From contig JAVTVX010000001.1 in assembly GCA_033439265.1 (NCBI GenBank), forward strand, positions 18,618,608 to 18,682,607: a stretch of 64,000 nucleotides of DNA. Direction: 5' to 3'. Position numbers and translations under genes: made by a program. How positions within the stretch are numbered: position 1 is the stretch's first letter; every line of letters starts with the position of its first letter. Source of the DNA: Dillenia suffruticosa. Taxonomy: Eukaryota > Streptophyta > Magnoliopsida > Dilleniales > Dilleniaceae. This document shows, one piece after another, positions 44,511-57,669 of the stretch. The notes under the pieces are model-generated. The model ran no database searches and was not told the origin of the DNA. It saw only the letters and a list, made by a program, of their open reading frames with translations.

Positions 44511-44928
44511 TTATATCCGGCCACTGGAATAATTAGGCATTAATAAAAGAGAATTTTTAATCTATGCCTGACGCACATGACATTGAACTAATTTAAATAT
44601 ATTAACTGAGATTATGTGTTCTCCCAATCAGTAAATAAATCTTATCAGCAAATTTTATCCGGTATTAATTGTTGTCCCCTTAAGGAATGAACTCTTTTAA
44701 TATTTTATGGATCAACACAAATCAATTCAAATGAACTATTTAAATTTTATATGGACCCCTTAAAAGATATTCCATATCCACTAAACTTGGGGCATTGGTT
44801 AGATGAATTAAATATTTACATAACAATTTACCAAATCAGGTGCGCACATTCCTACCTTTGCTCGGCCCAACACATTGGCTCTGACTTGAGTGAACTCAAC
44901 CATAATTGGGCCAAGCCCATTTTGTAAC

Positions 44929-44932
<4 letters not shown>

Positions 44933-44964
<32 letters not shown>
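44933..44964. repeat. (TTA)n microsatellite
   Basis: About ten uninterrupted TTA units. Confidence 0.96.
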
Positions 44965-44965
<1 letters not shown>

Positions 44966-45362
44966 TTCACTTGGCTTCCACTTATGCACTTTAAACATCT
45001 ATGGACACTATTCAGAGATGATTATTTTAATATAATTTTTTATTATTTTTAAATTTTATATTTTAAATTTAATTAAGAGATCCGTGTCTCTTCCCTTTTG
45101 TGGAATCATTTATCATTAGCAGGGACGCAAGCGTCATTTCAAAGAAAGACTGTACCTTTCTTCTCAAAACTCCGTTAACGCCCATCACGGCCGCCGATAT
45201 ACTTAATGCCGTCCTTACCATATTCTTCAATATCTGTCCTACCCTCACAAAAATTTTTAATTCCACTTTTGCCTATCTCAGATCCATCGCAACTTCATCG
45301 CCGGAGCTTGCGTGAGGACTTGCCGGAGAACGCCCTGAGAGCCGCCGGAAAACAATAACGAC

Positions 45363-48300
45363 ATGTCCGTCACCGTTAATTTGCGTGACGTCGGCGATGA
45401 ACAACCCTTTTTGGCTTCACGAATTTGTAAGTACTTTTTTTGTTTAATTTATCACTATCTCTACCTAGGATTTGGAGTGAGTACTTTTTTGAATTTATAT
45501 TTCAATTTAATTTCATGAATTGGGATTATGTTCTTTGGGTACATATGAACTTTATGGTTTTGATCGTCTTAAGGATGTTTGGTTGATGATGTAAAATGAA
45601 TGATTTCGGATGTTTTACATGATGGGCTCTTGCAGAATGTTGTTTTACACAATTAAGATAGTTGAGAAAATGTTGCTCGTTCGGGTTTAATTGGAATGTC
45701 ATTTTTATGATAAATTTGAGTTTAATATGATGAAGTAGGAATGTGTTTTAGTTCAACCAGCAATTTAAGGTCTTCTTACTATGATTAATGATAAGATTGA
45801 CGTATTTGTGAAAATGTATAAGATTAGTGTAAATCTTGAGTTTGAGGAGAGCATGAATTACTCACATTAAGTCAAGTTTATTTTGGGAGTTTTATTCATG
45901 GGTTTGTTTAATTCAACTAAATTGTGACTAGATTGTGATTTGTAGTAGACCGTTAAAAATTTAGATACAAATCATTCGTAAAAGCATGATAGCAAAGAGT
46001 TTAGTTAAGAATATGATTTTGGATAGAAATGAGTGGTGTAGGAGAATCTATACAAATTAAACCAGTATTCTTGAATAGATTGTGAACGCTTTAAATATTT
46101 TAATTTTATCATTCATTCAAAATGATGGCAATATAGATGAGAATGTGGATCATAAAATTCAAGCAAGTTGGATAAATAGAGAAGGGCATCCTCCGGAGCC
46201 CTTTGTGATCGCACGATACCATCACATTTGAAGGGAAATCTCTATAGAATCATAATAAGACCTGTATTGTTGTTTGGTACTGAATGTTCGGCCATTAAAC
46301 AAAAATAAGCATAGAAAATGACTGTAACAAAAATAAATATATTTAGATGGATGTGTGACAAAATTAGTAAAGATAGAATTACAAACAAAGAGATATGTAA
46401 TAAGTTGGGAGTTAATTCAATTGTGGATAAAATACAAAAATATTGTCTGAGATGATTTAGGTATATGCAATAAAGACTAAAAAACGCACCGATGAAGAGT
46501 ACCGAGAACTTAAATATATGAGATTTAGTAAAATGTAGAGATAGACCATTGAAAATTTGAATGCAAGTTTTCTGTAAAGATATGATAGTTAAGAGTTTAG
46601 TTGAGGAGATGGTTTTGGATAAGAATGAGTGGCGTAGGAAAATCCGCACAAATTAAACTAACACTGTTGGTTTTTTTTTATTTTCTATTATTTTTTTATC
46701 TTTCGGATATATATCTCTTAAATAACCGACCCCAAAATTGAGATTAAAATCCAGGTTGTTGTTATTGTTATTGTGAACCGTAGTAAATTCTGAATTTTCT
46801 GTTCTCGTCAAAGCAATTCAATGATTGTCATAGTTGGGAATTGTTTTTTGGTTTTGAAAAAATTTACCCTGCATTGGCAATTTCTTTATCTCGTGGACTC
46901 CTACCACCGGCTTGTGGGGGATGTGATTCAACTCTATGGTTGTAACTTGTTACTAAACTCCATTTCCGTGTTGGTGATTGTTATAATGCTTGATAAAAGC
47001 TGTCATGGATGGGTAGCGCTTTGCTTCTGGGGCAGTTTTCTTGGATTAGCATCTGAAAATATTAGAAGACAAAGGAGAAGAATGAGAAAATATGTCTTCC
47101 ATCTCCCTTTGCTTGTTTCTCTCTTCTTCTATGTTTATTTGTTTATTTTCCAAAAAGGGGTCTATGCATGATGTGTCTTTAGGTTGCTCTCTCAAGCCAT
47201 GTTATAGTAATTTGGAGGGACAGAATAAGAGGATCCTGGCGGGATTAGAGAAGTGATGAGTTATATAAACGCTTTGTTTAAATGTTTGCACTATTGTTTT
47301 CTTGTTTTTTTTTTTGTTTTGTTTTTGTTTTTATTTCTGTTTTTATTTTTTTATTTTTTTCCGAGTCTTTTGATTGGTCGTTGATTTTACGCAGTTGGTC
47401 GCTATAGGTTTTTGGGTTTGCATTCCCTCTCCCCTCTCTCTCCCCCTCCCTGAATAAATTTTTCTTATTTGTTAATAAAAAAAAATTGTCTGTGTGTGGA
47501 TAAATATTTTTTGGGTGCATCGAATGCAAGTTAGGCCAATTAGTATAAGCAAAGTGGGCTTAGAATTGTTTATTCTTCATACATGTAACGCTTGAATCTG
47601 ATATACAGTGTGATGTTCTGCTTGCATCAATTTCTGATTGTTACGGAGCATAAGGGCTTGTTTGCCTTTTATTTTAACTTGAAGGAGCTTCTTTGGATTA
47701 AATTTTAAGGATAACAGGAATAATGCAGGGTTTCCCCCCTTAACTCAAGCGTCACTAGAATTCCTACTAATTTATTCTTGTTCAGTTGATTAAAGGAACT
47801 TCAAAATTCTATACTTCTTTATGAACCAAATTGTCTGAAATATATAGTTTGGACTTGACCTTGGAACCCTCTTGGAGTTTGGTCTGGTTGGCCGCATCAT
47901 ACCTAAGGTTGGTTTCAGCTCAGCTCAAATCTGAAACTTACATTAGTTGAGCTTGAACAATGCAAAGCTTGGCCAAACTCATTTCCTTTCCTAGTCTATT
48001 TTTATCATCTACATTCATTTTGTATGTAGAGCTAATTGTTTTGTCTGTCTGCATGTCTCTCCTTTTTTTTCCCTCTTGATATAGCTAATTATTAGATGCA
48101 CTCATCCAGATGCTGGACATGGGAAACTGTTGGTGGAAGATATGGAGGAACAAGCAATTGCTTCTGTGGCTTGTAAGAAAAAATATCACGAGAGCTCTGT
48201 CAAATGTTTTGGAGCGGACATGTCTCCAGATAATATTGCAGTTGCAATGGTGTATTTTGTCCAAGGAGTTCTAGGGCTCTCTAAACTTGCTGTTAGTTTC

Positions 48301-51168
48301 TACTTAAAGGATGACTTACATCTAGATCCTGCAGAGGTACAATTCTTGTTGAGCATTTTTGGTTATACAGTGGTTGTATTGATATATTTCTTCTATACTT
48401 GATACCTTTTGCCTTTCATCGTGTCAAGCATAGTTGATTGACAGCTGTATTCATTCTACTTCCCAACTATTACCTGGATCATTACTCTTATGGACAACCT
48501 TGCACCAGATCTGATATAGGGTTTCAGTAAATATTGTATGTAGAGCTAATAACTTCAACATATCTAACCATAATTTTACCGAGATTAGTGGTTTAAGGCA
48601 TCAGATTATACAAAAGCAGATGACATATGAAAGTCGTACAGCATACAGATATATCTATTTTTCTTCAAAACCATCTTGTTTGGTCCATTTTATTATCTTA
48701 TCTTTCATTTTGAAAAAGAATTTCACCATATGGCAAATGGCTTTAAGATTACCCCCCACCCAAAAAAAGGGGGGGACAGAGAGAGAGAGAGAGAGAGAGA
48801 GCAGAATTTGCAATTTTTTGCATTTATGATTTAATAACTGACTTACACATTGTTGACTAGACAGCAGTTATATCTGGCTTCTCAGCATTACCATGGCTTG
48901 TCAAACCTCTCTATGGTTTCATCAGGTCCAAGACTCTGTCCTTTCTCTTGTCTTTATTGTTCTCTTCCCAGTTCAAATGTATTTGTTTTATGACTGCAAC
49001 TTGTTACAGCGATTCTTTTCCACTTTTTGGATATCGGAGAAGGTCATATCTGGTTTTGTCGGGGCTTCTTGGAGCCCTCTCTTGGGCTTTGATGGCTACC
49101 TTTGTCGATAGCAAGTATAGTGCTGCTTTCTGCATTCTTCTTAGTTCCCTTTCTGTTGCATTTTCAGATGTCGTAAGTATCTGGTACTTATAAATGCATT
49201 TAGTGTTACTTACCTTGTTAACTAACCTGACAATTGTTACATATACCTACTCTTTTAAATCTTAATTGAGTCATTTTCTATTCTCATTTATCATTATGTT
49301 TGTTTAAATGTCCTTTTTGACTGAGGATGATTTAAAATGTATTTCTCAGGCAATTAAGAAGATGCATTTGATGTATTAATGATTTCATTAGAATGAAAAT
49401 GAGGTTAGAAATTTGGTAACATACAATATTGCCGAGGAGTTATTGATATTGGAAGGGGACAAAATGTGTTAGGTGGTCTTAAGGATGCCATGATATACAT
49501 GTTGCTGTATATATTTCATCAAGGAGCACTGTAGAGGCTTTTGTAGGTGGCATTGATTAGCATGAACATGTGCATTCAATCCTTGAGCAAGAGCCCCTAT
49601 CTCCTCAAAACATGAACTTTTCAAACTGGAAGCATTTTCCCTGTTTGCTAATATGTTGGGCATGAAACTTGTTCCATACTTGATCAAGCATGTTTGTATC
49701 ATCCCTTGCTTGCATTTTTTCACTACCATTATAGAGATTGAGTTTTTCCCTTTTTCATGGATAAGTCAAAAGTCGCGAACTGGTAATCAAAATGCTTGGT
49801 TTCAGCTTTTTATTTACATAATCTATGAAGATTATTCTTCTAATGCAACCTTTTGATCAGTCTTTAAAGCAGGTGTTGGTGCCTTGCAATTTTCTTCTCC
49901 ATGACTGTCACTTGTCAAGCATCATAAAAGTTGATGGTGCAGGTTGTAGATTCCATGGTTGTGGAGAGAGCTCGTGGTGAATCACAAAGCATGTCGGGAT
50001 CTCTTCAGTCTTTGTGCTGGGGATCCTCAGCTTTTGGAGGCATTGTCAGCTCCTACTTTAGTGGGTCCTTGGTGGATGCTTACGGTGTAAGGTAGTTCAA
50101 AGGTCTAGAATAATTAAACCTGTTCACAGTCAATTAGCTCTTTCTGACATTCTCAATTGCAGATTTGTTTTTGGTGTCACAGCATTGCTTCCTCTAATAA
50201 CATCTGCTGTTGCTGTTCTTGTTAAAGAAAAGCCCATTGTTGGTCAAGCACGAGGACCATGTATTTCATCAACTACTAATACCTTCACTGAAAGTGCAAG
50301 ACAGAACATTTTTCAGTTGTGGGATGCTGTCAGGGAGCCCAATGTTTTTCTTCCCACATTATTTGTATTCCTGTGGCAGGCAACACCACAGTCAGACTCA
50401 GCCATGTTTTTCTTTACGTAAGTTTCAGATAAAGAAGTTGTTGCCTTTTTGGATCCACATCCCATCTTCCTCTACCCCTGCAAAATAGAAACAGAGAAAA
50501 TAAGAATTTTCTTTTAGATAACTTGAGTTGATGACAAAGGATGTTGTGTTTTCAGTACAAATAAACTTCGCTTCACGCCTGAGTTTCTTGGGCGAGTTAA
50601 GCTTGTGACTTCTGTTGCATCACTTATTGGTGTTGGACTTTATAATGGATTTCTGAAGAATGTTCCATTGCGAAAGATTTTTCTTGTAACATCAATAATT
50701 GGTGCAGCTCTTGGGATGACCCAGGTTTGTCTACCGATCTACATTTTGTTTGCCCTTGACAGAAAAGGGTAGTTTGCTTGATGGGTCATATTATGTGGCT
50801 GTGTTGAATGGTTCCTTTGACTTCATTCTTCAGGTTTTGCTTGTTACTGGATTGAATCGGCACTTGGGCATAAGTGATGAGTGGTTTGCTATCGGGGATA
50901 ATTTGATTATTACAGTTCTTGGGCAGGTAATTTTTTAGCCTTTTTTTTCCTGGCACACCTATGACCCTAATTACTTCTGAATTGAAAATGTCAAGAACTA
51001 ACATTTTGCTGATTGCACAGTGTTTTCTTGAGCTCATTTGACACTCATTTATGTTGTTTCTATGTGGTCGGCAACTCTTCTGATTGGCTTTTAAACCATC
51101 AGCCCTATCTTGTTAGTTCATTTATTGGTCTCTGTTCCTTTAGTTCTGGTTTTTATGCGGCGTAATGC

Positions 51169-51208
<40 letters not shown>

Positions 51209-52131
51209 GAGGAAAACCAATAAGAGGGAGAAAGGGAGGGGGAGGCTGGAAATTACCGGCAACTATTGGAATCCACCAATAACTTAGAGACAGCTCAATT
51301 CAATTCATTAATCAAAACATAGCATTCAATAAACCTTAATGCCTATGGGCAATACCCTATAACAAATAAGAAATAGTGTCAATAAATAATCTCATGAAAA
51401 ATTAAAAACAAATGAACAACATAAGCTATTCTAATACATTAAATACGATTAATTCTTTGCAAACAGAGAAATATTAGTTGAGATCCAGTTTGGTACTCTA
51501 CTAAATAGATTAATTCTGAATGATTAGAAAGTCCATAGTAAAATTTTTCATTCCTAATGTTAAAAAAGGTGCAGCAAACAGAGAAATACTGGGGGGCAAT
51601 GATGGCTTGTAATTTGTATTTAAGATACTAGAACTGATATCCTTTTTTGGTTTGGAGTTGGAAGGGGACTGATGAACCTTTATACCCTCATTTATATTTG
51701 CTTGCTATCCCAGAATTCGGTGCCACCTATTTCCATTATGCGAATCTGTTTTAGTGGCTAAGGGCATTGAAGCCAGCCAAGGACACCCTTGATTTGATTT
51801 AACCGTAGAACTTGGGAAATTTACATTGCAGGCTTCTTTCATGCCAGTTCTTGTCTTGGCAGCAAGGATATGCCCTGAAGGGATGGAAGCAACACTTTTT
51901 GCCACACTCATGTCAATATCAAATGGTGGGAGTGTTCTTGGTGGGTTAATTGGTGCTGGTCTGACACAACTCTTTGGTGTCACTAAGGACAACTTCAATA
52001 ACTTGGCCTCTTTGATAATTCTTTGCAATCTCAGCTCTCTGTTGCCTTTGCCTCTACTTCACCTTCTTCCACGGGATAATCCTGATGCTTACACAAAGGG
52101 AAGCGAAGATATTGAGATGAAGATCAACTGA
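45363..52131 (+). CDS. Folate-biopterin transporter (FBT/BT1 family, MFS), nine exons, chloroplast FBT1-like
   Basis: Exons 45363-45426, 48110-48336, 48861-48925, 49010-49172, 49943-50091, 50163-50417, 50556-50724, 50834-50926 and 51832-52131 have GT-AG borders and in-frame junctions, giving 494 residues. The membrane part begins about residue 60. Landmarks are [124 protein letters not shown] and [12 protein letters not shown], with about twelve hydrophobic segments. The wording is that of the plastid FBT1 type (Arabidopsis At2g32040, from memory), which moves folates across the chloroplast envelope. Exon 1 encodes only 21 residues ([11 protein letters not shown]...), so the transit peptide is shorter than in that protein, or a leader exon was missed in the 2.7 kb intron 1. 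Exons 2-9 are firm. Confidence 0.92.
45930..46775 (+). pseudogene. RTE-type LINE 3' remnant in intron 1 of the transporter gene
   Basis: The plus strand reads, with stops and shifts, [61 protein letters not shown], then [18 protein letters not shown]. This is the recognisable C-terminal part of plant RTE-like LINE reverse transcriptases (RPAMLYGTECW, RWMCGKTRKDRIRNE, DRNEWRRRI). The 3' end CCGACCCCAAAATTGAG and a (TTG)n/(TTA)n tail at about 46750-46775 fit the clade. A partial second copy of the last segment ([14 protein letters not shown]) lies upstream at about 45930-46060, so the locus is internally duplicated. Confidence 0.82.
51171..51205. repeat. (GA)n microsatellite in intron 8 of the transporter
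   Basis: About 17 uninterrupted AG units inside the roughly 0.9 kb last intron. A shorter (GA)n run also lies in intron 2 at about 48778-48801. Confidence 0.96.
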
Positions 52132-53303
52132 GGTTTTCTGTTGTCATTTTCCACGTTAATATACACGTAATCCACATTATTCTTCACAAGCTCTTTCCTG
52201 CCTCTGCTCAAAAGCATATCCTACTAACTGAGAGGGGGGGCAGAGAGAGAGACTTCCATGGATCGTGATGATTGAACTATTGAAACATGAGGGATTTTTG
52301 ACTGCTGTTGTAGTTTTATCTTGAAAGGCAGTCTTTTACCTTGTAAAAGTGTCATAATCTAGTAAGTTTAGCACTCTCTTATAAATTTCACTACAGATGC
52401 TGCGCTTGGCATTCGACCTATTTCTCTTTTTGTTTCAGACATACTACATAACTGCTCGATGTCACCATCAAAACGGAAGAATATATTATGTTAAAGAGGG
52501 TGCATTGCTTGAAAACGTGTTGCTTGGTTCTATATAAAATCAATACAGTTTGTCTAGTAAGCAAAATATTGTAATTCACGTTGTTCCTTCTTCTGACTTT
52601 ACACCGGTTGAAATGGAGCTGACTGGGGCTGTAGTTGGAATAGAGCCAATCGAGTCCAGCTTCCGAAATGATAGTTGAGTTGAACTGAGGTGCATACAGA
52701 CCTCATGTAAGGCCTAATCATATTTAGGGTGCCTAGCATAGGGTTTTCTAGACCTTAGGGTTGGGTGTCAGTCTCGTCACAGAGTATGTCGACGCACCAA
52801 CTTGCTCCAATTGGAGTAAAGGTTATCTTCATTTCGGTTTATTGATCATCTGTATCATATAATTATATTGAACCGATTAAATTCTATTTGAATTATATTT
52901 TTTTCATTAAAAATGAAAGTAATTTAAATTTGGTTTTTTAATATAATAGTGACTTTTATTACGATTTTAATGTTTAGTTTACTTAACTAAGATTTAATTT
53001 AAATTCATCCTATTAAATAAAATCCAAATTAGTAGTTGGGAAACCAAAGAAAATGATGGCTCATAGACTTATTGATTCAATGGAACAAGTTTGCAAGGGT
53101 TAGGAAGACAGATTCATTTATTAGAAGACAACAACCATATTCATGAACAAGTAGAGTTGGGAGCTGTCTGTGATCATTTCCAAATCATCAACAGAACATC
53201 CCCACAAATGGCTCTCAAGAAATGAAAATGGCAATGTTTGTTTCACACACTGTGGTGTATATGTTTTCCACGGCACCCAATGAGCCAAAAACACGATTAG
53301 GCT

Positions 53304-53389
53304 TGACTTTGCTTATATATAATAGAGAGAGAGAGAGAGAGAGAGATGACTTTGCTTATATATAATAGAGAGAGAGAGAGTGAGAGAGA
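53304..53389. repeat. 43-bp tandem duplication with (GA)n
   Basis: TGACTTTGCTTATATATAAT followed by AGAGAG runs occurs at 53304-53346 and again from 53347. Confidence 0.93.
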
Positions 53390-53599
53390 AAGACCCGGAA
53401 ATCCTGTCTTAATGAGAAGAATCAAAATTGAAGAGGGTGTGAGAGCTGTTCACATGGCTAGCTGACCATGCAAAGCACGTGGTGGGGGCCTTAGACCATA
53501 GGAGGGGTGTGTGGTGTCATATCCTTTGTTACTTTTCGACAACAACATGGATTGAAAGGGAGTCTCTCTCCCTCTCCCAACATTTGTGATGGTATCAAC

Positions 53600-53818
53600 G
53601 TAGATTGATTTAATTGAATATGTGATTAAATTCTTTTAAGTATGATCGAGATTTGACTCCCGTTAAGAGTATCGAACCCTCATGTATATGGAGCGTTCTC
53701 TGTTGAGAGACCCACTCTTAAAAAAAGAGTCATTTCAGCGGTCGGTCCGGATTAGTTGGGACGAAACCCCGGATACTGGGCGGTATCCAAGATATAGTAC
53801 CAAAAAAAAAAAAAAAAC
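53600..53818 (+). mobile_element. SINE-like element, family with GATTAGTTGGGACGAAACC
   Basis: Has GTCGGTCCGGATTAGTTGGG, ACGAAACCCCGGATACTGGG and CGGTATCCAAGATATAGTAC, then an A tail at 53803-53817. It matches the 3' half of the SINE at 27184-27383 closely. The 5' boundary is approximate. Confidence 0.7.
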
Positions 53819-54057
53819 ATTTGTCATGGCATGGGCTCCAAACCTATTAGGCACTTAGCCCGTCAACAGACTTTATCGATACTTGCCGACCAACTCTCTT
53901 TCGATAGCCAATTGCTCGACATTTCAACCAATGGTTCCCAAGTTTCCTCGATACTCAGTGTAAACTGTTTGATTTGTTAGAAAGATATTCACTCTCCCTC
54001 AAAATATAAAGAGAATCTTACGTAAATAGAAAAAATATATACTATCATAGTCGATAA

Positions 54058-54450
54058 GGGAAAAAAATCACCACGACTATCTGAACTTCCCAAATGGATA
54101 AAATTTTATAACTTTTTAGAATCCTATGATCTGATTTTCTGAAATCTCGGTACACTCTCATAAAGAAATTATGGTTTTATCACTCTACATGCACATGACT
54201 TTTACAAGAAAAAGATATATAAGTTTTAATGCATCTACCATTCAAGTAAATTCTCTTGACCCACACAAAACAACGCAGTATACAGAATTCTCTCGCTTTC
54301 TTTCTCCGTTTGTTTCATTTTAAAAACTGTTCTCTAATTTAAGCGTTGGAGTCTCACCCGCCGTTGGATGCATGTCCCATCGATTGAGATCATCAGATGG
54401 GTAAATCATCCCGTTTGACTTAGCAGAGCCATCATCTGTGGAGTTAAAGT
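54058..54450 (+). repeat. Diverged dispersed repeat, copy B
   Basis: Collinear with 43125-43545 in the same orientation. It ends TTAGCAGAGCCATCATCTGTGG, and TCATCTGTGG resembles the sequence beside LTRs of some plant Gypsy elements. No second LTR or coding domain is seen beside either copy. Confidence 0.7.
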
Positions 54451-55695
54451 CATCTCTAACGGTTTGAATTAGGCCACTAGGGTGCCCACAGAGCATTAGG
54501 GTTACCCTAAAAATCTAGTTCCCCATTCTTATCGGGGCCTTCCCCTTCCTCTCTCACTTTTGTCCTTCTCATGAATCACGCATAAACTATCTTCACTTAT
54601 TTTATCTTTTTATTTGTATTGCTTGATTCCCTCAACTTATTTGAATTACACTACCAATCTATTTAATCATTTTAAGTGCTCAAATCATTTCAAACAAAAT
54701 AAGCACGACTATTAATTTCAGAACTGTCAAATAATTATTGGAATAATTTATAAACAGAAGAGAGAAGAAATCACCAAAGTTTTCCAAAGTCTTGTGTATC
54801 CTAAATTTCAACTTTGAGAATCTTTGAGACAATAAGGGCTATATTTCAAAAAGTTGAAATTAGATCAGCCAAGATTATCTATGATTTTTGAATATATAAA
54901 TTTTTTTATTTGATAATAATTTAAATTTCCTTTACAAAAAAAGTTGACATGCGAAAACGTACATTTTCTGTTAATTTTTTTTTACTTTGATTGAAAAAAT
55001 ATATATTTATAACAAAATAAACCGACTCTTCTTAAACTCAGCTCTAATTTCCTGATCAGGGTTAAGATGGATCCTTTGTTAACACTTTGTTTTTGAAATT
55101 TGACAATGAATAGCTTAAATGCTGGTGCAAAAACTAAGCATCGAATATAATAAACATCAAAATTGGACTGTATGATATTGGCTAATAACAACAAGATCTA
55201 TCAAATTACAATTTTTTTTTCATTATTTGCATGGATTATATTTAAGGGGTATGAAATGATTTCATCATATGTTGTTTTTCCTTGAGCATTTTGTGTATAA
55301 ATTCTTCAAATATGTTGCACTTCAAGTCAAGATTCTCCAAGGTTTGACACTATGCAGGCAATTATCCAAAGGCTTGGGTTGGAAGTAGTTGTTAAAGCTC
55401 TAAACGATTGAAATGTTGATTAACAACAAAGAGTCAAGCAACTCGAACTAAAATATATTTCTTTTTCTCCTAAGAGAAAAGGTTATACAACTTTTTTTAA
55501 AAAAAATAAAAATGATATTGATTATCGATTTCAAATATATCTAGACGGTCTCTTCCTTAATCCTCTAAGGTTGTCCATAATCTCTTGCGAAAGTTCTCAT
55601 ATCATAAAGGCAAAACATATGGTTTTTAGTTAGGCAAACTGCCAGGAGTTAAAATGCACACTTTTGTTTTAATAAAAGTTCAAACATTAATTAAC

Positions 55696-55850
55696 GGACA
55701 ATCAGTATAATAGGTAAGAATATTAAGTCTCTCGACTAAGTTTTGAATTCGAAACTTGAGAATGAAAAAAAACTATATTGAGAGAGTGTTTTCTAAATCG
55801 AGTCTGTCAATAGTTGGGTCAGAAAAACAGAAACATAGTTCCGAGTGGGT
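55696..55850 (+). mobile_element. SINE-like element (family 2)
   Basis: GGACAATCAGTATAATAGG, GAATATTAAGTCTCTCGAC, GAAACTTGAGAATGAAAAA, TATTGAGAGAGTGTTTTC, in the family order. Confidence 0.65.
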
Positions 55851-57500
55851 AAATTCTTGTCATTATAAAGGAAATGCATTTAATTATAATTACTTTCTTA
55901 ACCCTAATTGGAAAGCTTATGCCGCAGGACAATGACTTTTGATTCAATCCTAATCATATTCTTGTCCTTATATGATCAGACTTAGTAATTCTCATTATAC
56001 TATGTCATTTTGAGAGAGGAATATTAGAAAAATTGAATATTAAATAAATTAATAATAATTTGATATTAAAAATATTTGAGTTTCTTATTTTTATCTTTTC
56101 ATATATGTCATAATTGGTATTTTATTAATATATATATATATATACACTCTATTGTAAAAATTTAGATAAAACAATGAATTATTGGGTTTAGATATTTTAT
56201 ATAGCTTTTCATATTTAATTTTTATGAAAAGTAGAATCCATTGTGCAGGAGGTGGGTGATTAAAAGTGCATGTGGAAAGGCGTGCGATGAACATTAAATA
56301 TAAAGTCTCCGGGCCGATGTGATATACCTCTCAACTGGCACCATCTACTTCTGTCTAAAGATTTCGAGTTCTATCTTCCCCTATGTAATATATACACACA
56401 AAGTCTCAAGTCTGTCCTACAACATTCTCTCTAACATAGTTTCAATTCAAATGGATAATATTAGATAGTGGGGGAGGAAACAAACAAAGACCCATGTGAC
56501 AATCATTAGAACTATGAACAATGGTTATGGAGCTAAATCCCATGAAGGAATGATTATCAAGATAATGCTTTAATAAAGATATAGACTGATTAGGGCGGGG
56601 GGAAGATATATTTCAAAACTAAAGCCCACTACAAAGAACGAAATTGGTAAATTTGTTTTTTTTCATAGATCCCTTTTCTTTGCGCTTTACATCTTACATC
56701 TAAACCTCTTTTCATGACTTGCTTCATTGACTTGAGTTTAAGCTTCATTGTTGTCAACTCATACAATACAGAGGAGTGATAAGTGATTTCGAGGGGACCG
56801 GAAGCCCCAGTGCGCTCAGGCCTAGGCTTTATGTATGCTCAAACATCAATCTGTTACCTTTAACAGCTGCAAAAACTTGTTCAATTGATACTTTGTAGAG
56901 AATGTTTATATTCTAATTTATGTCTTTTGATTAAGAGGACTAAAACATGAAGTTGAAGACTAAATTGTGCAGCCTCAAACATCATACTGGGCGTTGTTGA
57001 GTTCACTAGAGTTGCCGGTCACCTTCCAGACCAAAAAACCCTTGCATGGGGGCACATGATCATGACTTCACAGTTTTCAGTGGACCAAAAAATTTAACAT
57101 GATTTATGATGTTCTTCAAAAAAAGGGCAACTCCACATGCCAGAGGAAGGGATTTTGTCAGGGACTCGAGATTTTGGAACATAGACCTTTCTCAATCAAG
57201 GACCTAAAAATAAATAAATAAATAAATAAAGACCTTAGACTGCAATGTTAGAGGTCACATGGTGAAAGACAAATGCCCTTTAGAAAGAGAGCGGTTGATT
57301 TGGTTACCCGGTTGGAGTGTCAAATCTGTGTTCTCATGGTCCCTGTATTCAGTTGTATGATTATCCGCTCCTGTTTGCACTAATTATTGATGGGCTTCGG
57401 CAAAATATGATTGCCTAAACCAAATTCAAGCAACTTTCTTGGTTTTTTTTTTGGGTTTTTCTCAAAATAGTGACCTTGATGATTGAGGAAGCACAGCCCC

Positions 57501-57669
57501 ACAATAGATAGTTGGTATAATAATATAGAGTGTTAGATCTTTTAACCAAATCTTGATTTCAAAATTTGAGAATGAAAAAAATTACACTGAGAGATTCATC
57601 CCCTAAAAGAGACTCTCGGATCAATCGAAATATCACTTTGAATATCGATGGTAGGTAAAAAAAAAAAAA
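57501..57669 (+). mobile_element. SINE-like element (family 2), well preserved
   Basis: TGTTAGATCTTTTAACCAAA, TTTGAGAATGAAAAAAATTA, CACTGAGAGATTCATCCCC, GGATCAATCGAAATATCAC, and an A tail at about 57657-57669. Confidence 0.7.

Larger units (their letters stand above)
40096..45362. other. Intergenic region, 5.3 kb
   Basis: No recognisable gene. The open frame at 42131-42358 has fairly balanced composition (SPDPFWIKPSGQ, EAFPDPKPIDAVAQF) but no family I recognise, and it is short. It contains a dispersed repeat at 43125-43545, a reverse SINE-like copy at 44374-44510 and a (TTA)n tract at 44933-44964. The last 250 bp are probably the promoter and 5' UTR of the transporter gene. Confidence 0.5.

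Noticed and set aside
46242-46649. 135-residue minus-strand frame with hydrophobic stretches
   Set aside because: Exactly antisense to the RTE LINE remnant, which accounts for the sequence.
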